A DNA stretch of 32,964 nucleotides from Kiritimatiellia bacterium (GCA_016929905.1 JAFGHX010000100.1:1-32964); one strand, 5' to 3'. Positions 25,909 through 32,964 are shown, counted from the stretch's first letter. Translations and numbers: made by a program. The notes: generated by a model from the letters alone, not told the origin.

Positions 25909-26442
25909 ATGCCTGCCAATGTCGAAGTCAAGGCCAGGGCTGGGGACTATCACGCGTTGACGGCCAGGGCCGCGGCCCTCAGCGACACACCGGCACGCAT
26001 CATTCGCCAGGAAGACACCTTTTTCGACACGCCGAGAGGCCGTCTGAAGCTGCGTGTGTTTTCGCCGGAGAGCGGGGAACTGATCTACTACGAGCGCCCG
26101 GATTCGGCGGGCCCCAAGCCGTCGACCTACCTGGTGGCGCGAACCGACACCCCCGCGCTGCTCGCTGACGGGCTCCGCGCGGCGTTTGGCGTCAAGGGTA
26201 TTGTGCGAAAGGAGCGAACGCTCTACATGGCCGGGCAGACGCGCATCCATCTGGACCGTGTTGAAGGGCTTGGCCGGTTCGTGGAGCTGGAGGTCGTACT
26301 GCAGCCGGGCCAGACGCCGGCGGACGGGGCGCGGATTGCCGAGGCGCTGATGGCCGAGCTCGGGATACGTGACGCCGATCTGATCGAGGGTGCCTACCTC
26401 GACCTGCTGGCCGCGCCGCGCACCGGCGGGTTCCCCGACTGA
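25909..26442 (+). CDS. CYTH-domain protein (CyaB/ThTPase-like)
   Basis: A 177-residue single CYTH domain. The N-terminal NVEVKAR corresponds to the ExExK hallmark, with Asn in place of the first Glu as often seen in the CyaB-like branch. The usual alternating charged strands follow: RQEDTFFDTPRGRLKLR, LIYYERPD, VRKERTLY, HLDRVEGLGRFVELEVVL. Such proteins bind triphosphates or polyphosphate with a divalent metal; members include class IV adenylate cyclases and thiamine-triphosphatases. Which activity applies here is unknown. The start ATG 25909 has AGGGGG about eight bases upstream. It is cytoplasmic. Confidence 0.85.
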   Translation: MPANVEVKARAGDYHALTARAAALSDTPARIIRQEDTFFDTPRGRLKLRVFSPESGELIYYERPDSAGPKPSTYLVARTDTPALLADGLRAAFGVKGIVRKERTLYMAGQTRIHLDRVEGLGRFVELEVVLQPGQTPADGARIAEALMAELGIRDADLIEGAYLDLLAAPRTGGFPD

Positions 26443-26463
26443 GAACTTGGCGATGTTCGTGTC

Positions 26464-26500
26464 CTTTTCTGCCCGCGAAAGGTCGCAAGAAATGCGCGAA
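26464..26500 (-). repeat. Dispersed GCGACCTTTCGCGGGC element, copy A
   Basis: The minus strand carries TTCGCGC, a T-rich step, then TTGCGACCTTTCGCGGGC. A second copy in the opposite orientation lies at 27853-27885. It sits in the gap between the CYTH and dehydrogenase genes and is not coding. Confidence 0.55.
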
Positions 26501-26553
26501 TCGTTCGGGCCTGTTCTTTTCTTGTCACGGAATGGCGAACGAGAGGATACGCG

Positions 26554-27594
26554 ATGAAGGCCATGGTATTGACGGGCATCCGCCAGATGGAGATGCGGGA
26601 CGTGCCGGATCCTGCGCTGCGGACAGACACGGACGTGCTGCTGCGCATGGCCGTCGTCGGAGTGTGCGGATCGGACGTGCACTATTACCTGACCGGCCGG
26701 ATCGGGAGCCAGGTGGTCGCGTATCCGTTCCCGGTCGGTCATGAATGCGCGGCGGTGGTGGAGAAGGTGGGCGGTGCGGTGACGCGGCTCAAGCCGGGCG
26801 ACCGGGTGGCGGTCGACCCGGCGATGTCGTGTCACGCCTGCGACCAGTGTGCCGCCGGCCGGCCTCACACGTGCCGGGATCTCCGATTTCTCGGCTGCCC
26901 GGGCCAGGCGGACGGCTGCCTGGCGGACCGCATCGTGATGCCGCAGGAATGCTGCTTCCCGGTGGCGGCGGCGACGACGATGGAGCAGGCCGCACTGGCC
27001 GAGCCGCTCTCGATCGGCGTGTATGCGGTGCGGCAGTCGGTGCCGATGGGCAACGCGCGCATTGCCGTTCTCGGTTCCGGCCCGATCGGACTGAGCGTGC
27101 TGGCGGCGGCGCGATATGCGGGCGTCGAGCGTGTCTACATGACCGACAAGATCGACGCCCGGCTCGCGGTTGCCCGCAAGGCCGGCGCGGACTGGGCGGG
27201 TAACCCTGAGCGGACCGATGTCGTGCGCGCGATCGAGGAGCAGGAACCCCTGCTTCTGGACGCGGTGTTCGAGTGCTGCGGCGAGCAGGCGGCGCTCGAC
27301 CAGGGGGTCGAACTGCTGAAGCCGGGCGGGAAGCTGATGATGGTGGGGATTCCGACCGTTGACCGCGTCTCGTTCGTGCCGGACCAGATGCGGCGCAAGG
27401 AGCTGTGCCTGCAGAACGTGCGCCGCCAGAACGAGTGCGTCAAGCCTGCGATCGACATGATCGAAAGCGGAACGGTGGACGTGGCCTTCATGATCACGCA
27501 TCACTTCCCCTTCGAGCAGGCCAGGGATGCGTTCGAGCTGGTGGCGGACTACCGCGACGGGGTCGTGAAGGCGATGGTGCGGTTCGAAACTTGA
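26554..27594 (+). CDS. Zinc-dependent medium-chain dehydrogenase (sorbitol/L-iditol dehydrogenase-like)
   Basis: A 346-residue MDR enzyme. Catalytic zinc ligands C38 (GVCGSD) and H63-E64 (VGHEC) are present, as is the full structural zinc lobe C93, C96, C99 and C107 (SCHACDQC...HTC). The Rossmann motif GSGPIG is followed by an acidic residue (MTDKID), which favours NAD over NADP. The family oxidises polyols such as sorbitol or reduces the matching ketose; the substrate is not determined. ATG 26554 follows GAGAGGATACGCG. The last codons and the stop lie inside a heptanucleotide repeat that continues downstream, so the C-terminus may have been set by repeat insertion. Confidence 0.9.
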   Translation: MKAMVLTGIRQMEMRDVPDPALRTDTDVLLRMAVVGVCGSDVHYYLTGRIGSQVVAYPFPVGHECAAVVEKVGGAVTRLKPGDRVAVDPAMSCHACDQCAAGRPHTCRDLRFLGCPGQADGCLADRIVMPQECCFPVAAATTMEQAALAEPLSIGVYAVRQSVPMGNARIAVLGSGPIGLSVLAAARYAGVERVYMTDKIDARLAVARKAGADWAGNPERTDVVRAIEEQEPLLLDAVFECCGEQAALDQGVELLKPGGKLMMVGIPTVDRVSFVPDQMRRKELCLQNVRRQNECVKPAIDMIESGTVDVAFMITHHFPFEQARDAFELVADYRDGVVKAMVRFET

Positions 27595-27618
27595 AACTTG
27601 AGACTTGAAACTCGAAAG
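27586..27618 (+). repeat. GAAACTT heptanucleotide tandem repeat overlapping a stop codon
   Basis: Units GAAACTT, GAAACTT, GAGACTT, GAAACTC, then a partial unit. The first unit plus two bases provides the last two codons and the TGA stop (27592-27594) of the dehydrogenase. It is a second family of 7-nt repeats, different from the ACNATTG units inside the secreted-protein genes. Confidence 0.75.
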
Positions 27619-27659
27619 CTGTACCGCGAGCTTTCTTTCTTCCCGTTCTGAAGGCGCTC

Positions 27660-27749
27660 GTTGCGGGAATCGAGGGTTGCCACGACCCCGATGATCGTAT
27701 GTTCACCCCTGAGCTGTTGCGTCGTGGCAACCCTTTCGATTCCCGCAAC
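27660..27749. repeat. Inverted repeat with 27/29-nt arms and 34-nt loop
   Basis: The left arm (27660-27686) and right arm (27721-27749) are reverse complements apart from a two-base insertion in the right arm; the arm ends are GTTGCGGGAATCGA and GGGTTGCCACGAC. It lies between the convergent dehydrogenase and GH130 genes. It has no T-run and no coding sense. It may be a small palindromic mobile element or an RNA-stabilising hairpin. Confidence 0.8.
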
Positions 27750-27852
27750 AACCGTGGGCCCGCGCGAGGCACTGGCGGCAGGAGACCACCCCTTTGCGAT
27801 CTCCGCGAGCTTGAGCGAGTCTTCAGGCGGGCGAGAGAGACCTCTGCCTTTC

Positions 27853-27885
27853 GCGCCTTTTTCGCGACCTTTCGCGGGCCATTCT
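27853..27885 (+). repeat. Dispersed GCGACCTTTCGCGGGC element, copy B
   Basis: TTCGCGCCTTTTTCGCGACC followed by TTTCGCGGGC on the plus strand, directly beyond the GH130 stop. It matches copy A (26464-26500) in reverse orientation, with a few differences in the T-rich step. Confidence 0.55.
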
Positions 27886-27887
27886 CC

Positions 27888-28877
27888 TCACACCGGCTCG
27901 CACAGCGCGAGCAGGTCGTCGACATGCGCGGTGGCCAGGCATTCGACGGTATCGGCGGCGCCGTAGTAGATCTTGACCTCGCCGCTGTCTTCCAGGATGG
28001 AGGCGCCCGGGAAGATCACGTAGTCGCGGTAGCCTTTGGCCTCGTATTCGTATTCGGGCTCCGGGACCAGGACGGGTTTCCTGCACAGGCCGATCAGTTT
28101 GTACGGGTTCTCGCGGTCGAGCAGCATCAGCCCGGCCGAGTAGCGCTTGGGCCAGTCGCCGGACCAGCCCCAGCCCTTGCGGGCAGGGTCGATATCGACG
28201 CCGTGGATGACCGCCAGCCAGCCTTTCTCCGTCTTCACCGGCGGGGCGGCTGGCCCCATCTTGTTGTTGACCCAGGGCAGAAAGGCTTCGTCGTTGGGCA
28301 GCAGCAACTCGTGGTCGCCCCAGTACCGCCCGTCGGGCGAGGCGGAGATATACGTGTCGAACCGGTCGTGGCGGCCGACAAACGGCCGTTCGAGCCGGAT
28401 CAGCTTGCCGCCAACCCGCTCGGGGAAGATCACGTGGTTCCGGTTCGATGGGACGCCGACGTTCAGAATCTCCCATCTCTCGAAATCGTCGGTGACGGCC
28501 GTAGCCGCGACGACGCCGCGGCGGTTGAACCAGCCGGTCATGTAGACTTTGCCTTCCAACACCGTGAGCCGCGCGTCGCGCAGTCTGTACATGAAGTGGT
28601 CGGGCTGATCGTGGAACAGGGGTTTGGGCGCGACGTCCCACTTGACCCCGTCTTCGCTGAAGGCGAGGCCCTGGTTCACGCCGTCCAGCCGTTTGGCGTC
28701 GGCATCGCCGTAGTCGTTGCGGAAGACCATGACGTAACGCCCCTCGTACTTGCAGACGCCGGCGTTGAAGACGAGCGTGGCGTGATAGGGCACGTCTTCG
28801 GCCGTGAGCAGCGGGTTGTCCGGATGGCGCGTGATGGCGGGGTCCGTCTTCCATTCGATGGGCGCGGTCTGGCTCAT
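27888..28877 (-). CDS. GH130-type glycosidase/phosphorylase
   Basis: A 329-residue five-bladed beta-propeller enzyme of the GH130 type. Seen: FNAGVCKYEGRYVMVFRND (37-55), RLRDARLT with D101 as the likely catalytic acid, NRNHVIFPE (146-154), GPAAPPVKTEKGWLAVIHG and YRDYVIFPGA. Family members phosphorolyse beta-1,4-mannosides (for example mannosyl-glucose or mannosyl-GlcNAc) using inorganic phosphate; some are hydrolases on beta-1,2-mannosides. There is no signal peptide, so it is cytoplasmic. ATG 28877 follows GGAGG by eight bases; the frame stays open upstream but without a site. A six-base-pair hairpin can cover this ribosome site. Confidence 0.88.
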   Translation of the reverse strand: MSQTAPIEWKTDPAITRHPDNPLLTAEDVPYHATLVFNAGVCKYEGRYVMVFRNDYGDADAKRLDGVNQGLAFSEDGVKWDVAPKPLFHDQPDHFMYRLRDARLTVLEGKVYMTGWFNRRGVVAATAVTDDFERWEILNVGVPSNRNHVIFPERVGGKLIRLERPFVGRHDRFDTYISASPDGRYWGDHELLLPNDEAFLPWVNNKMGPAAPPVKTEKGWLAVIHGVDIDPARKGWGWSGDWPKRYSAGLMLLDRENPYKLIGLCRKPVLVPEPEYEYEAKGYRDYVIFPGASILEDSGEVKIYYGAADTVECLATAHVDDLLALCEPV

Positions 28878-28883
28878 GCGGGT

Positions 28884-28899
28884 TCCTCCCTTGGAGGAG
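28884..28899 (-). promoter_or_regulatory. Hairpin covering the GH130 ribosome site
   Basis: In the minus-strand transcript TCCTCC pairs with GGAGGA around the loop AAG, and GGAGGA is the ribosome site of the GH130 gene. The stem is short, so its effect on translation is uncertain. Confidence 0.4.
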
Positions 28900-28947
28900 G
28901 GAGCGTAGCACAGCGCGCGGCAGGGGCGGAAGCGGAATCCGGACGTG

Positions 28948-29019
28948 GCCGCGGCCGCCAGGCCGTGGCAGGGGGGCCTGCCCGTTTGAGCGTCCCGTCG
29001 ACGGCCTGGCGGCCGCGGC
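28948..29019. repeat. Nested inverted repeats with perfect 19-bp arms
   Basis: Arms 28948-28966 and 29001-29019 are perfect reverse complements of 19 bases (core CGGCCGCCAGGCCG). The loop begins with a second perfect hairpin, GGCAGG-GGGG-CCTGCC (28967-28982). It lies in the divergent gap between the GH130 and M14 genes, upstream of both. Very GC-rich; not a terminator. Confidence 0.8.
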
Positions 29020-29172
29020 GACATACGCGTGATGAGCCGGCCGGGCCGGAACGCCACATTCCTCGTTGTCAATGGGTGCGCTTTGTGCTACCGAGAATGG
29101 CTGCGGTTCAAGGATGCCGAGCCGGGGCTTTTCAGGCCACGCTGGCTCATGGCCCGCGTTCAAGGGAGAATG

Positions 29173-30810
29173 ATGAAGACAGCCAAGATCCCGAATCTGC
29201 GGTTCGAGCACTTCTTTCGGTTCGAGGAAGTGACCGATTTCGTTTCCCGCTTGGCGTCGGCACGGCCGGGCCTGGTGGTTCTGGATTCGCTGGGCAACTC
29301 GCGCGAAGGCCGTGCGTTGCACATGCTGACGATCACGGACCGTCGCACGGGCGCGGCCGCGGACAAGCCCGCCTATCTGATTCACGGGAACATTCACGCG
29401 GCGGAACTCTCGGGCACGCACGCGGCGCTGTTCACGGCGCGGCAGCTTGTGCTGGACCATCCGCGTTCCGGTCTGTTGCGGCGCGCGGCCTTTCATATCG
29501 TACCCCGCATCAACCCGGACGGCGCGGAGTTCGTCGTGACGACCTCCGGAATGGTGCGCAGCCGGACCGACCGGTCGGAGCGCGAGCCGAACACGCTATA
29601 CCAGGCGGATGTGAACGGCGACGGGCTGATCCTGACCATGCGCCAGCCACATCCGGACGGGCCGTTTGCCGCGGACCCGAAGGACAGGCGCCTGCTCGTA
29701 CGGCGGACGAAGGACAGCAAGCCGCCTTTCTACCGCACGTTGCCCGAGGGCCTCATCCACGATTGGGACGGCAGCGACGAGATTCGGGTCGAGGGGCGCG
29801 GGTTCGACTGGAACCGGAATTGGTCGTATGACTGGCGCCCGGAGCCGGAGCAGGGGGGCGCCGGCGACTTCCCGTTCAGCGAGCCGGAGATGCGCGCGCT
29901 GGCCGAGTTCATGCACGGCCGGCCGAACCTCTTCGGCGTGCTCGGCTATCACACCGGGCCGGCAGCGGTGCTTCGCCCGCCGTCGACCGGCTCGGACAAC
30001 GACCTGAACGAGGGCGACGTTCGCGTGATGCAGGAGCTGGCCGAGTTCGGCGCGAAGTACACGGGGTTCCCGGTCGTTCCGGTCGTGAAGTATCATCGCA
30101 AGAACGCGCGCGACATCAACCTGCGCGGCCATTTCCACAACTTCGGCTATCACCACCTGGGCCTGTTCGTGTTCGAGTTCGAGCTGGGCATGTTGCACAA
30201 CAGCGCCGGGATCAGCACGGAGCGCCTGTTCGGTGTCAAGGACGAGCCGGAATATGAAGCGCTTGCGCGGCGCATGATGAAGTGGTGGGACCGGCAGAAG
30301 AAGCGGGACAACATCTTCGAGCCGTGGAAGCCTTTCAGCCACCCGCAGCTCGGCCGCGTGGAGATCGGCGGCCTGCTGAGGCGGCACATGGCGGGCCCGA
30401 CACTGCGTGACTTGAAGCGGATCGCGCGGGGTACCTATGCGTTCACCCTTGAGCATGCCTCGCGACACCCGTGGGTGCAGATCGAAGAGCTCGCCGTCGA
30501 CCGGGTCGGGGCCGGCCTCTACCGGGTCCGGGCGCGCGTGGCGAACCGGGGCCACTTCCCCACGCACATCTCGAACAAGGGCAAGGCCCTTCGGCGGTTG
30601 CGCGCCGTCCGCGTCGCGCTGGAGCTGGCCGAGGGCGTCGAGCTGCTCTCCCGGCAGGGGCACGTCAGCGCCGGCCATCTGGCCGGCCTGACGGGAAGTC
30701 GAACGCTGGAGTGGTTCCTGCGGGCGCCGGAGAATAGACGGGCGCTGGGCGCGATCCGGGTGCACGGCGGCACCGGCGGCAACGTGCGGGCGGCGATGTC
30801 AGCGCCGTGA
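29173..30810 (+). CDS. M14-family zinc carboxypeptidase-like protein
   Basis: A 545-residue protein whose N-terminal part is an M14 peptidase domain. Zinc ligands: H75 and E78 in NIHAAELSG, and H260 in GYHTGP. The substrate-binding Asn-Arg pair is in FDWNRNW (N214-R215). A Glu in VFEFELG (E335 or E337) is at the catalytic position. The C-terminal 150 residues form a beta-rich domain without a clear family match. No signal peptide or membrane helix, so it may act on intracellular peptides or murein peptides; this is unusual for the family, which is often secreted. Start: two adjacent ATGs at 29170 and 29173; GGGAG lies too close to the first, so the second is preferred. Confidence 0.82.
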   Translation: MKTAKIPNLRFEHFFRFEEVTDFVSRLASARPGLVVLDSLGNSREGRALHMLTITDRRTGAAADKPAYLIHGNIHAAELSGTHAALFTARQLVLDHPRSGLLRRAAFHIVPRINPDGAEFVVTTSGMVRSRTDRSEREPNTLYQADVNGDGLILTMRQPHPDGPFAADPKDRRLLVRRTKDSKPPFYRTLPEGLIHDWDGSDEIRVEGRGFDWNRNWSYDWRPEPEQGGAGDFPFSEPEMRALAEFMHGRPNLFGVLGYHTGPAAVLRPPSTGSDNDLNEGDVRVMQELAEFGAKYTGFPVVPVVKYHRKNARDINLRGHFHNFGYHHLGLFVFEFELGMLHNSAGISTERLFGVKDEPEYEALARRMMKWWDRQKKRDNIFEPWKPFSHPQLGRVEIGGLLRRHMAGPTLRDLKRIARGTYAFTLEHASRHPWVQIEELAVDRVGAGLYRVRARVANRGHFPTHISNKGKALRRLRAVRVALELAEGVELLSRQGHVSAGHLAGLTGSRTLEWFLRAPENRRALGAIRVHGGTGGNVRAAMSAP

Positions 30811-30950
30811 CGCCGTGCCGGGGACGGGAGGCCGGGTGCCGGACAGCGGATGTTGGCGGAGCAAGGACGGGAGCGTTCGCGGGTCATACTCGCACTCGTA
30901 GTCAGCAATCGAGACTCCCCGCGCCACGCGGTCTTTCGAGGATTGATTAC
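30811..30950. other. Intergenic stretch before the insertion sequence
   Basis: 140 nt with no gene. It contains a degenerate stretch ACTCGCACTCGTAGTC (about 30889-30904), related to the GATTACGAGAAT repeats on the far side of the IS. It ends in the left copy of the target duplication GGATTGATTAC (30940-30950). Confidence 0.5.
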
Positions 30951-31096
30951 ACTGTCATCCCATAGTGCCTGATTTTTGGGCAAGGAGCCGTGGTTTCTCG
31001 AAGGAATTCGAGTTCCGTTCAGCACCTTGATTTTCGGTTTTTGATCAGGGGCTCATGATGTTCGTCTCATTTGTACATCTGGCTGTCCCACGGGGC

Positions 31097-32335
31097 TCAG
31101 GCGAATCCCGGCAAATACGCCTGTTCAGGGCTTCCTCGAATGCGACCGGGTGGTTTGGCTGTCCCATAGGAATCAATCAATTCGCCGAGGCTCCATCGAC
31201 GCCAGAGGACGGCACGCAGAACCGTGAACAGACGGGTGAAGCTGTGTGCCCAACCGTGCAGGTAGGCCAGATAGCGCAGCAGCAGATGAACCAACAGGCC
31301 CATCCACAGCTGCCAGCGCACGGCGTTGGCGCTATAGCCGAGGAAGTCGGACAGTTGCAGCGTCTGCTTGATTTCCTTGAAGAACACTTCGATATCCCAG
31401 CGGCACCGATACAGTTCGCTCACCGTCCAGGCGCTCCATTTGAAGTTGTTCGTCAAGAAGGACATCCGTACCTCCTTGCCGTCCACCTCAACCAAAGCGC
31501 TCACCCGCCGCAAGCGCTGCGGATACGCTTGCCGGGAATAGAAGACGGTCAACTCGATGATTTCGTCCTGGAGAATTCGTGGATTGTTGCTGTTGTGCAG
31601 CCGCTTGATCACGCGGCACTGAAGATTGTCTTTGGCCCGACTAACCCACCACACCTCGCGTTGCGTCATCTCGAACAGATGCCCAAAGTCCACGTACGCC
31701 TTGTCAAACACCACGATTTCGCCCGATTCGAGGCCCGCGCACAGAGCACGTGCTCTGCTGTTATCGTGGAATCTTGCAGTGTCAATGATGGCACACTGCG
31801 GCAGGAAACTCTGCAGGTTCAACCGCAGATGACACTTGGCTGCCGCCTTGCGGCGTCGATGCTTCGCCCAGTCCATGCAGTTGGCCACAAGTTGAATCGT
31901 CGTCGAATCCATCGCATGGATCACTTTGCGAAACCGTCGAAGATAGCCCCGCCGCACTTTGCCTTTCGCAAATCCCGGCGTCTGTGTCATCAGGTGCTCC
32001 ATCATGGCCCAGTACAGCGCTTGGCCCATTGCGCTGTCCCGCACCTTATTCGCGTGCGACAAAGTGTTGCGCGTCGGAGGGATCGCCCCTCGAAGTGTCC
32101 CCAAAACTGCGCTATTCATCCGCAATGCGTCACACGTGTCATTCAGGCCGATGGCGTGCGTCAATTGCGCGTACAACAGCGAAACGACGTGACTCCACGG
32201 CGTAAACGTACGGCTTCTCTCATCCACCCCGTACGCCTTCGCACACTTTTCCACCATGTGTCCCGGAATCAGATTGCACAACTGCTTCAGAATCGTGTAA
32301 GAATGTCTGGCTGGAATGTAGGATCGTCTTTTCAT
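31097..32335 (-). CDS. IS4-family DDE transposase
   Basis: A 412-residue transposase. The N-terminal 80 residues (including GHMVEKCAKAYGVDERSRTF) form the DUF4372-like DNA-binding region. The DDE residues are visible in IHAMDSTTIQLV, then IVVFDKAYVDFG, and the family-specific Y-(2)-R-(3)-E-(6)-K signature is exact in YRCRWDIEVFFKEIK. The frame is complete, with no stop or shift, so the element may be active. ATG 32335 lies just after a CCGCC-AAAA-GGCGG hairpin that includes the only ribosome-site-like bases. Confidence 0.93.
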   Translation of the reverse strand: MKRRSYIPARHSYTILKQLCNLIPGHMVEKCAKAYGVDERSRTFTPWSHVVSLLYAQLTHAIGLNDTCDALRMNSAVLGTLRGAIPPTRNTLSHANKVRDSAMGQALYWAMMEHLMTQTPGFAKGKVRRGYLRRFRKVIHAMDSTTIQLVANCMDWAKHRRRKAAAKCHLRLNLQSFLPQCAIIDTARFHDNSRARALCAGLESGEIVVFDKAYVDFGHLFEMTQREVWWVSRAKDNLQCRVIKRLHNSNNPRILQDEIIELTVFYSRQAYPQRLRRVSALVEVDGKEVRMSFLTNNFKWSAWTVSELYRCRWDIEVFFKEIKQTLQLSDFLGYSANAVRWQLWMGLLVHLLLRYLAYLHGWAHSFTRLFTVLRAVLWRRWSLGELIDSYGTAKPPGRIRGSPEQAYLPGFA

Positions 32336-32340
32336 AGTAC

Positions 32341-32354
32341 CCGCCTTTTGGCGG
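32341..32354 (-). promoter_or_regulatory. Hairpin ahead of the transposase start
   Basis: The transcript can form CCGCC-AAAA-GGCGG ending six bases before the ATG. Such hairpins in IS leaders are known to hide the ribosome site and limit translation from read-through transcripts; here this is inferred. Confidence 0.4.
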
Positions 32355-32410
32355 ATTTAGACGCCTCATTCCAGCTTTTTTTTCGCCCTGCTGTGGGATG
32401 CTAGTGGATT

Positions 32411-32434
32411 GATTACGAGAATGATTACGAGAAT
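32411..32434. repeat. 12-nt tandem repeat (two perfect units)
   Basis: GATTACGAGAAT occurs twice in a row, then GATCGA. The IS target duplication overlaps the first unit, so the element jumped into this repeat. A related degenerate sequence lies left of the IS. Confidence 0.7.
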
Positions 32435-32469
32435 GATCGAACGCGAGCGGCATGTCCGGCGACAAGATG

Positions 32470-32800
32470 CTACACGTCGTACCGGCCGAACTGCCTGTAG
32501 GCTTCGAGCAGGGCGTCGACATTCTCGAGCGGCACGTCGGCCTGGATGTTGTGCGAGGTGCACGCGATGTAACCGCCGCCGGGCGCCAGCGCGCGGAAGG
32601 TGTCCCGCACCGCACGCCGGATGTCCGCCGGGCTGCCGAACGGCAGCGTCTGCTGGATCGAGATGCCGCCCTGGAACGCCAGGTCCCGCCCGAACCGGCG
32701 CTTCAGCTCGGCCGCCTCCATACCCGCGGCTTCCGGCTGGAGGCTCTGCAGGACGTCCAGGCCCCGCTCGATAAGGTGCGGCACCAGTTCGCAGATACAT
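32470..32800 (-). pseudogene. Uroporphyrinogen-decarboxylase-like protein, 5'-truncated
   Basis: About 108 residues of the C-terminal part of a URO-D/MtaA-type methyltransferase-like barrel: ICELVPHLIERGLDVL, then SLQPEAAGM, DLAFQGGISIQQTLPFGSPADIRRAVR, and GGGYIACTSHNIQADVPLENVDAL. The first two thirds (about 230-250 residues) are missing. The frame runs into a stop (TGA at 32809-32811) just upstream of the homologous part, and the sequence beyond about 32800 does not resemble the family. The gene is therefore cut at a junction near 32800. In many PVC bacteria such genes are found among sugar-degradation clusters as putative methyltransferases; the role here is unknown. Confidence 0.75.
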
Positions 32801-32964
32801 CGCCGGCTTCAGTTGTGCAATGCGGTTGAGCCGAGTGGTGTGTGGCGCCGCCGCTGTCAATGCCAACTGTTGGCAGGCAGCCATTCTCATTATGGCGGCG
32901 CCCCGGTGAAATCCGTTCGTAGTCAAGCCCGTTCAGCCGCAGGCTGATCGGCCTCCGGCCGAAA
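32801..32964. other. Non-coding tail rich in palindromes
   Basis: No gene is recognised. Visible are TGCCAAC-T-GTTGGCA (32861-32875), enclosed by a wider pair GGCGCCGCC / GGCGGCGCC (about 32844-32901). Two tandem 15-nt hairpins of the form 6-3-6 follow: TCAGCCGCAGGCTGA (32933-32947) and TCGGCCTCCGGCCGA (32948-32962). The sequence lies beyond the break in the URO-D-like gene and could be the end of an inserted or rearranged segment. Confidence 0.5.

Larger units (their letters stand above)
30951..32405 (-). mobile_element. IS4-family insertion sequence (1455 bp)
   Basis: The element has imperfect terminal inverted repeats: the left end begins ACTGTCATCCCATAG and the right end, read inward, ACTAGCATCCCACAG (12 of 15 match). 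It is flanked by an 11-bp direct repeat GGATTGATTAC at 30940-30950 and 32406-32416, within the 10-13 bp duplications usual for the IS4 family. It encodes one intact transposase. The intact ends, duplication and reading frame suggest a fairly recent insertion. Confidence 0.88.

Noticed and set aside
32801..32964. Possible end of a transposase (RLNRIAQLKPAM in one minus-strand frame)
   Set aside because: Too short and without a DDE or integrase signature; treated as non-coding.

Overview
This is a GC-rich bacterial window. The gene style suggests a member of the PVC superphylum (Kiritimatiellota, Verrucomicrobiota, Lentisphaerota or Planctomycetota). The pointers are an ECF sigma factor paired with a FecR-LamG membrane protein, very large secreted proteins built from CotH, lamin-tail, FN3 and jelly-roll modules with EF-hand-like D-x-D-x-D-G repeats, a dense set of sugar enzymes, and several families of short intergenic repeats. 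The phylum is an inference; no rRNA or other marker gene is present.

Region 1 (1-19005, mostly minus strand) is the most distinctive part. It holds a secreted CotH-kinase-like protein running off the left edge, a two-gene operon (giant CotH/lamin-tail protein, then a transglutaminase-like protein), and a second transglutaminase-like protein that also carries a papain-like peptidase domain. These are followed by an ECF sigma factor overlapping a FecR-LamG protein by ATGA. Four transcription units here (both CotH units, the transglutaminase/papain gene and the sigma/FecR operon) are each preceded by nearly the same two-block element, CCGCGAGGGG - 17 or 18 nt - YATATTT. I read this as the promoter recognised by the window's own sigma factor, with autoregulation. 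If so, the region is one regulon for a set of secreted, possibly protein-modifying enzymes that share a C-terminal module. A decayed fragment of a DUF4143 ATPase lies between two of the units.

Region 2 (19082-30810) is mainly carbohydrate and cell-surface metabolism. It contains a PHP phosphoesterase, a sugar isomerase/epimerase, a clan-A glycoside-hydrolase-like protein, a GH29 alpha-L-fucosidase, a family 2 glycosyltransferase, a second glycosyltransferase-like protein, a CYTH protein, a zinc-dependent polyol-type dehydrogenase, a GH130-type glycosidase/phosphorylase and an M14 carboxypeptidase-like protein. Most lack signal peptides, so they probably act in the cytoplasm. The gaps between them hold several different strong inverted repeats and heptanucleotide repeats.

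Region 3 (30811-32964) holds an IS4-type insertion sequence with recognisable ends and an 11-bp target duplication. It sits in a 12-nt tandem repeat just downstream of a 5'-truncated uroporphyrinogen-decarboxylase-like gene. The right edge carries short palindromes and no recognised gene. I saw no tRNA, rRNA or CRISPR array.
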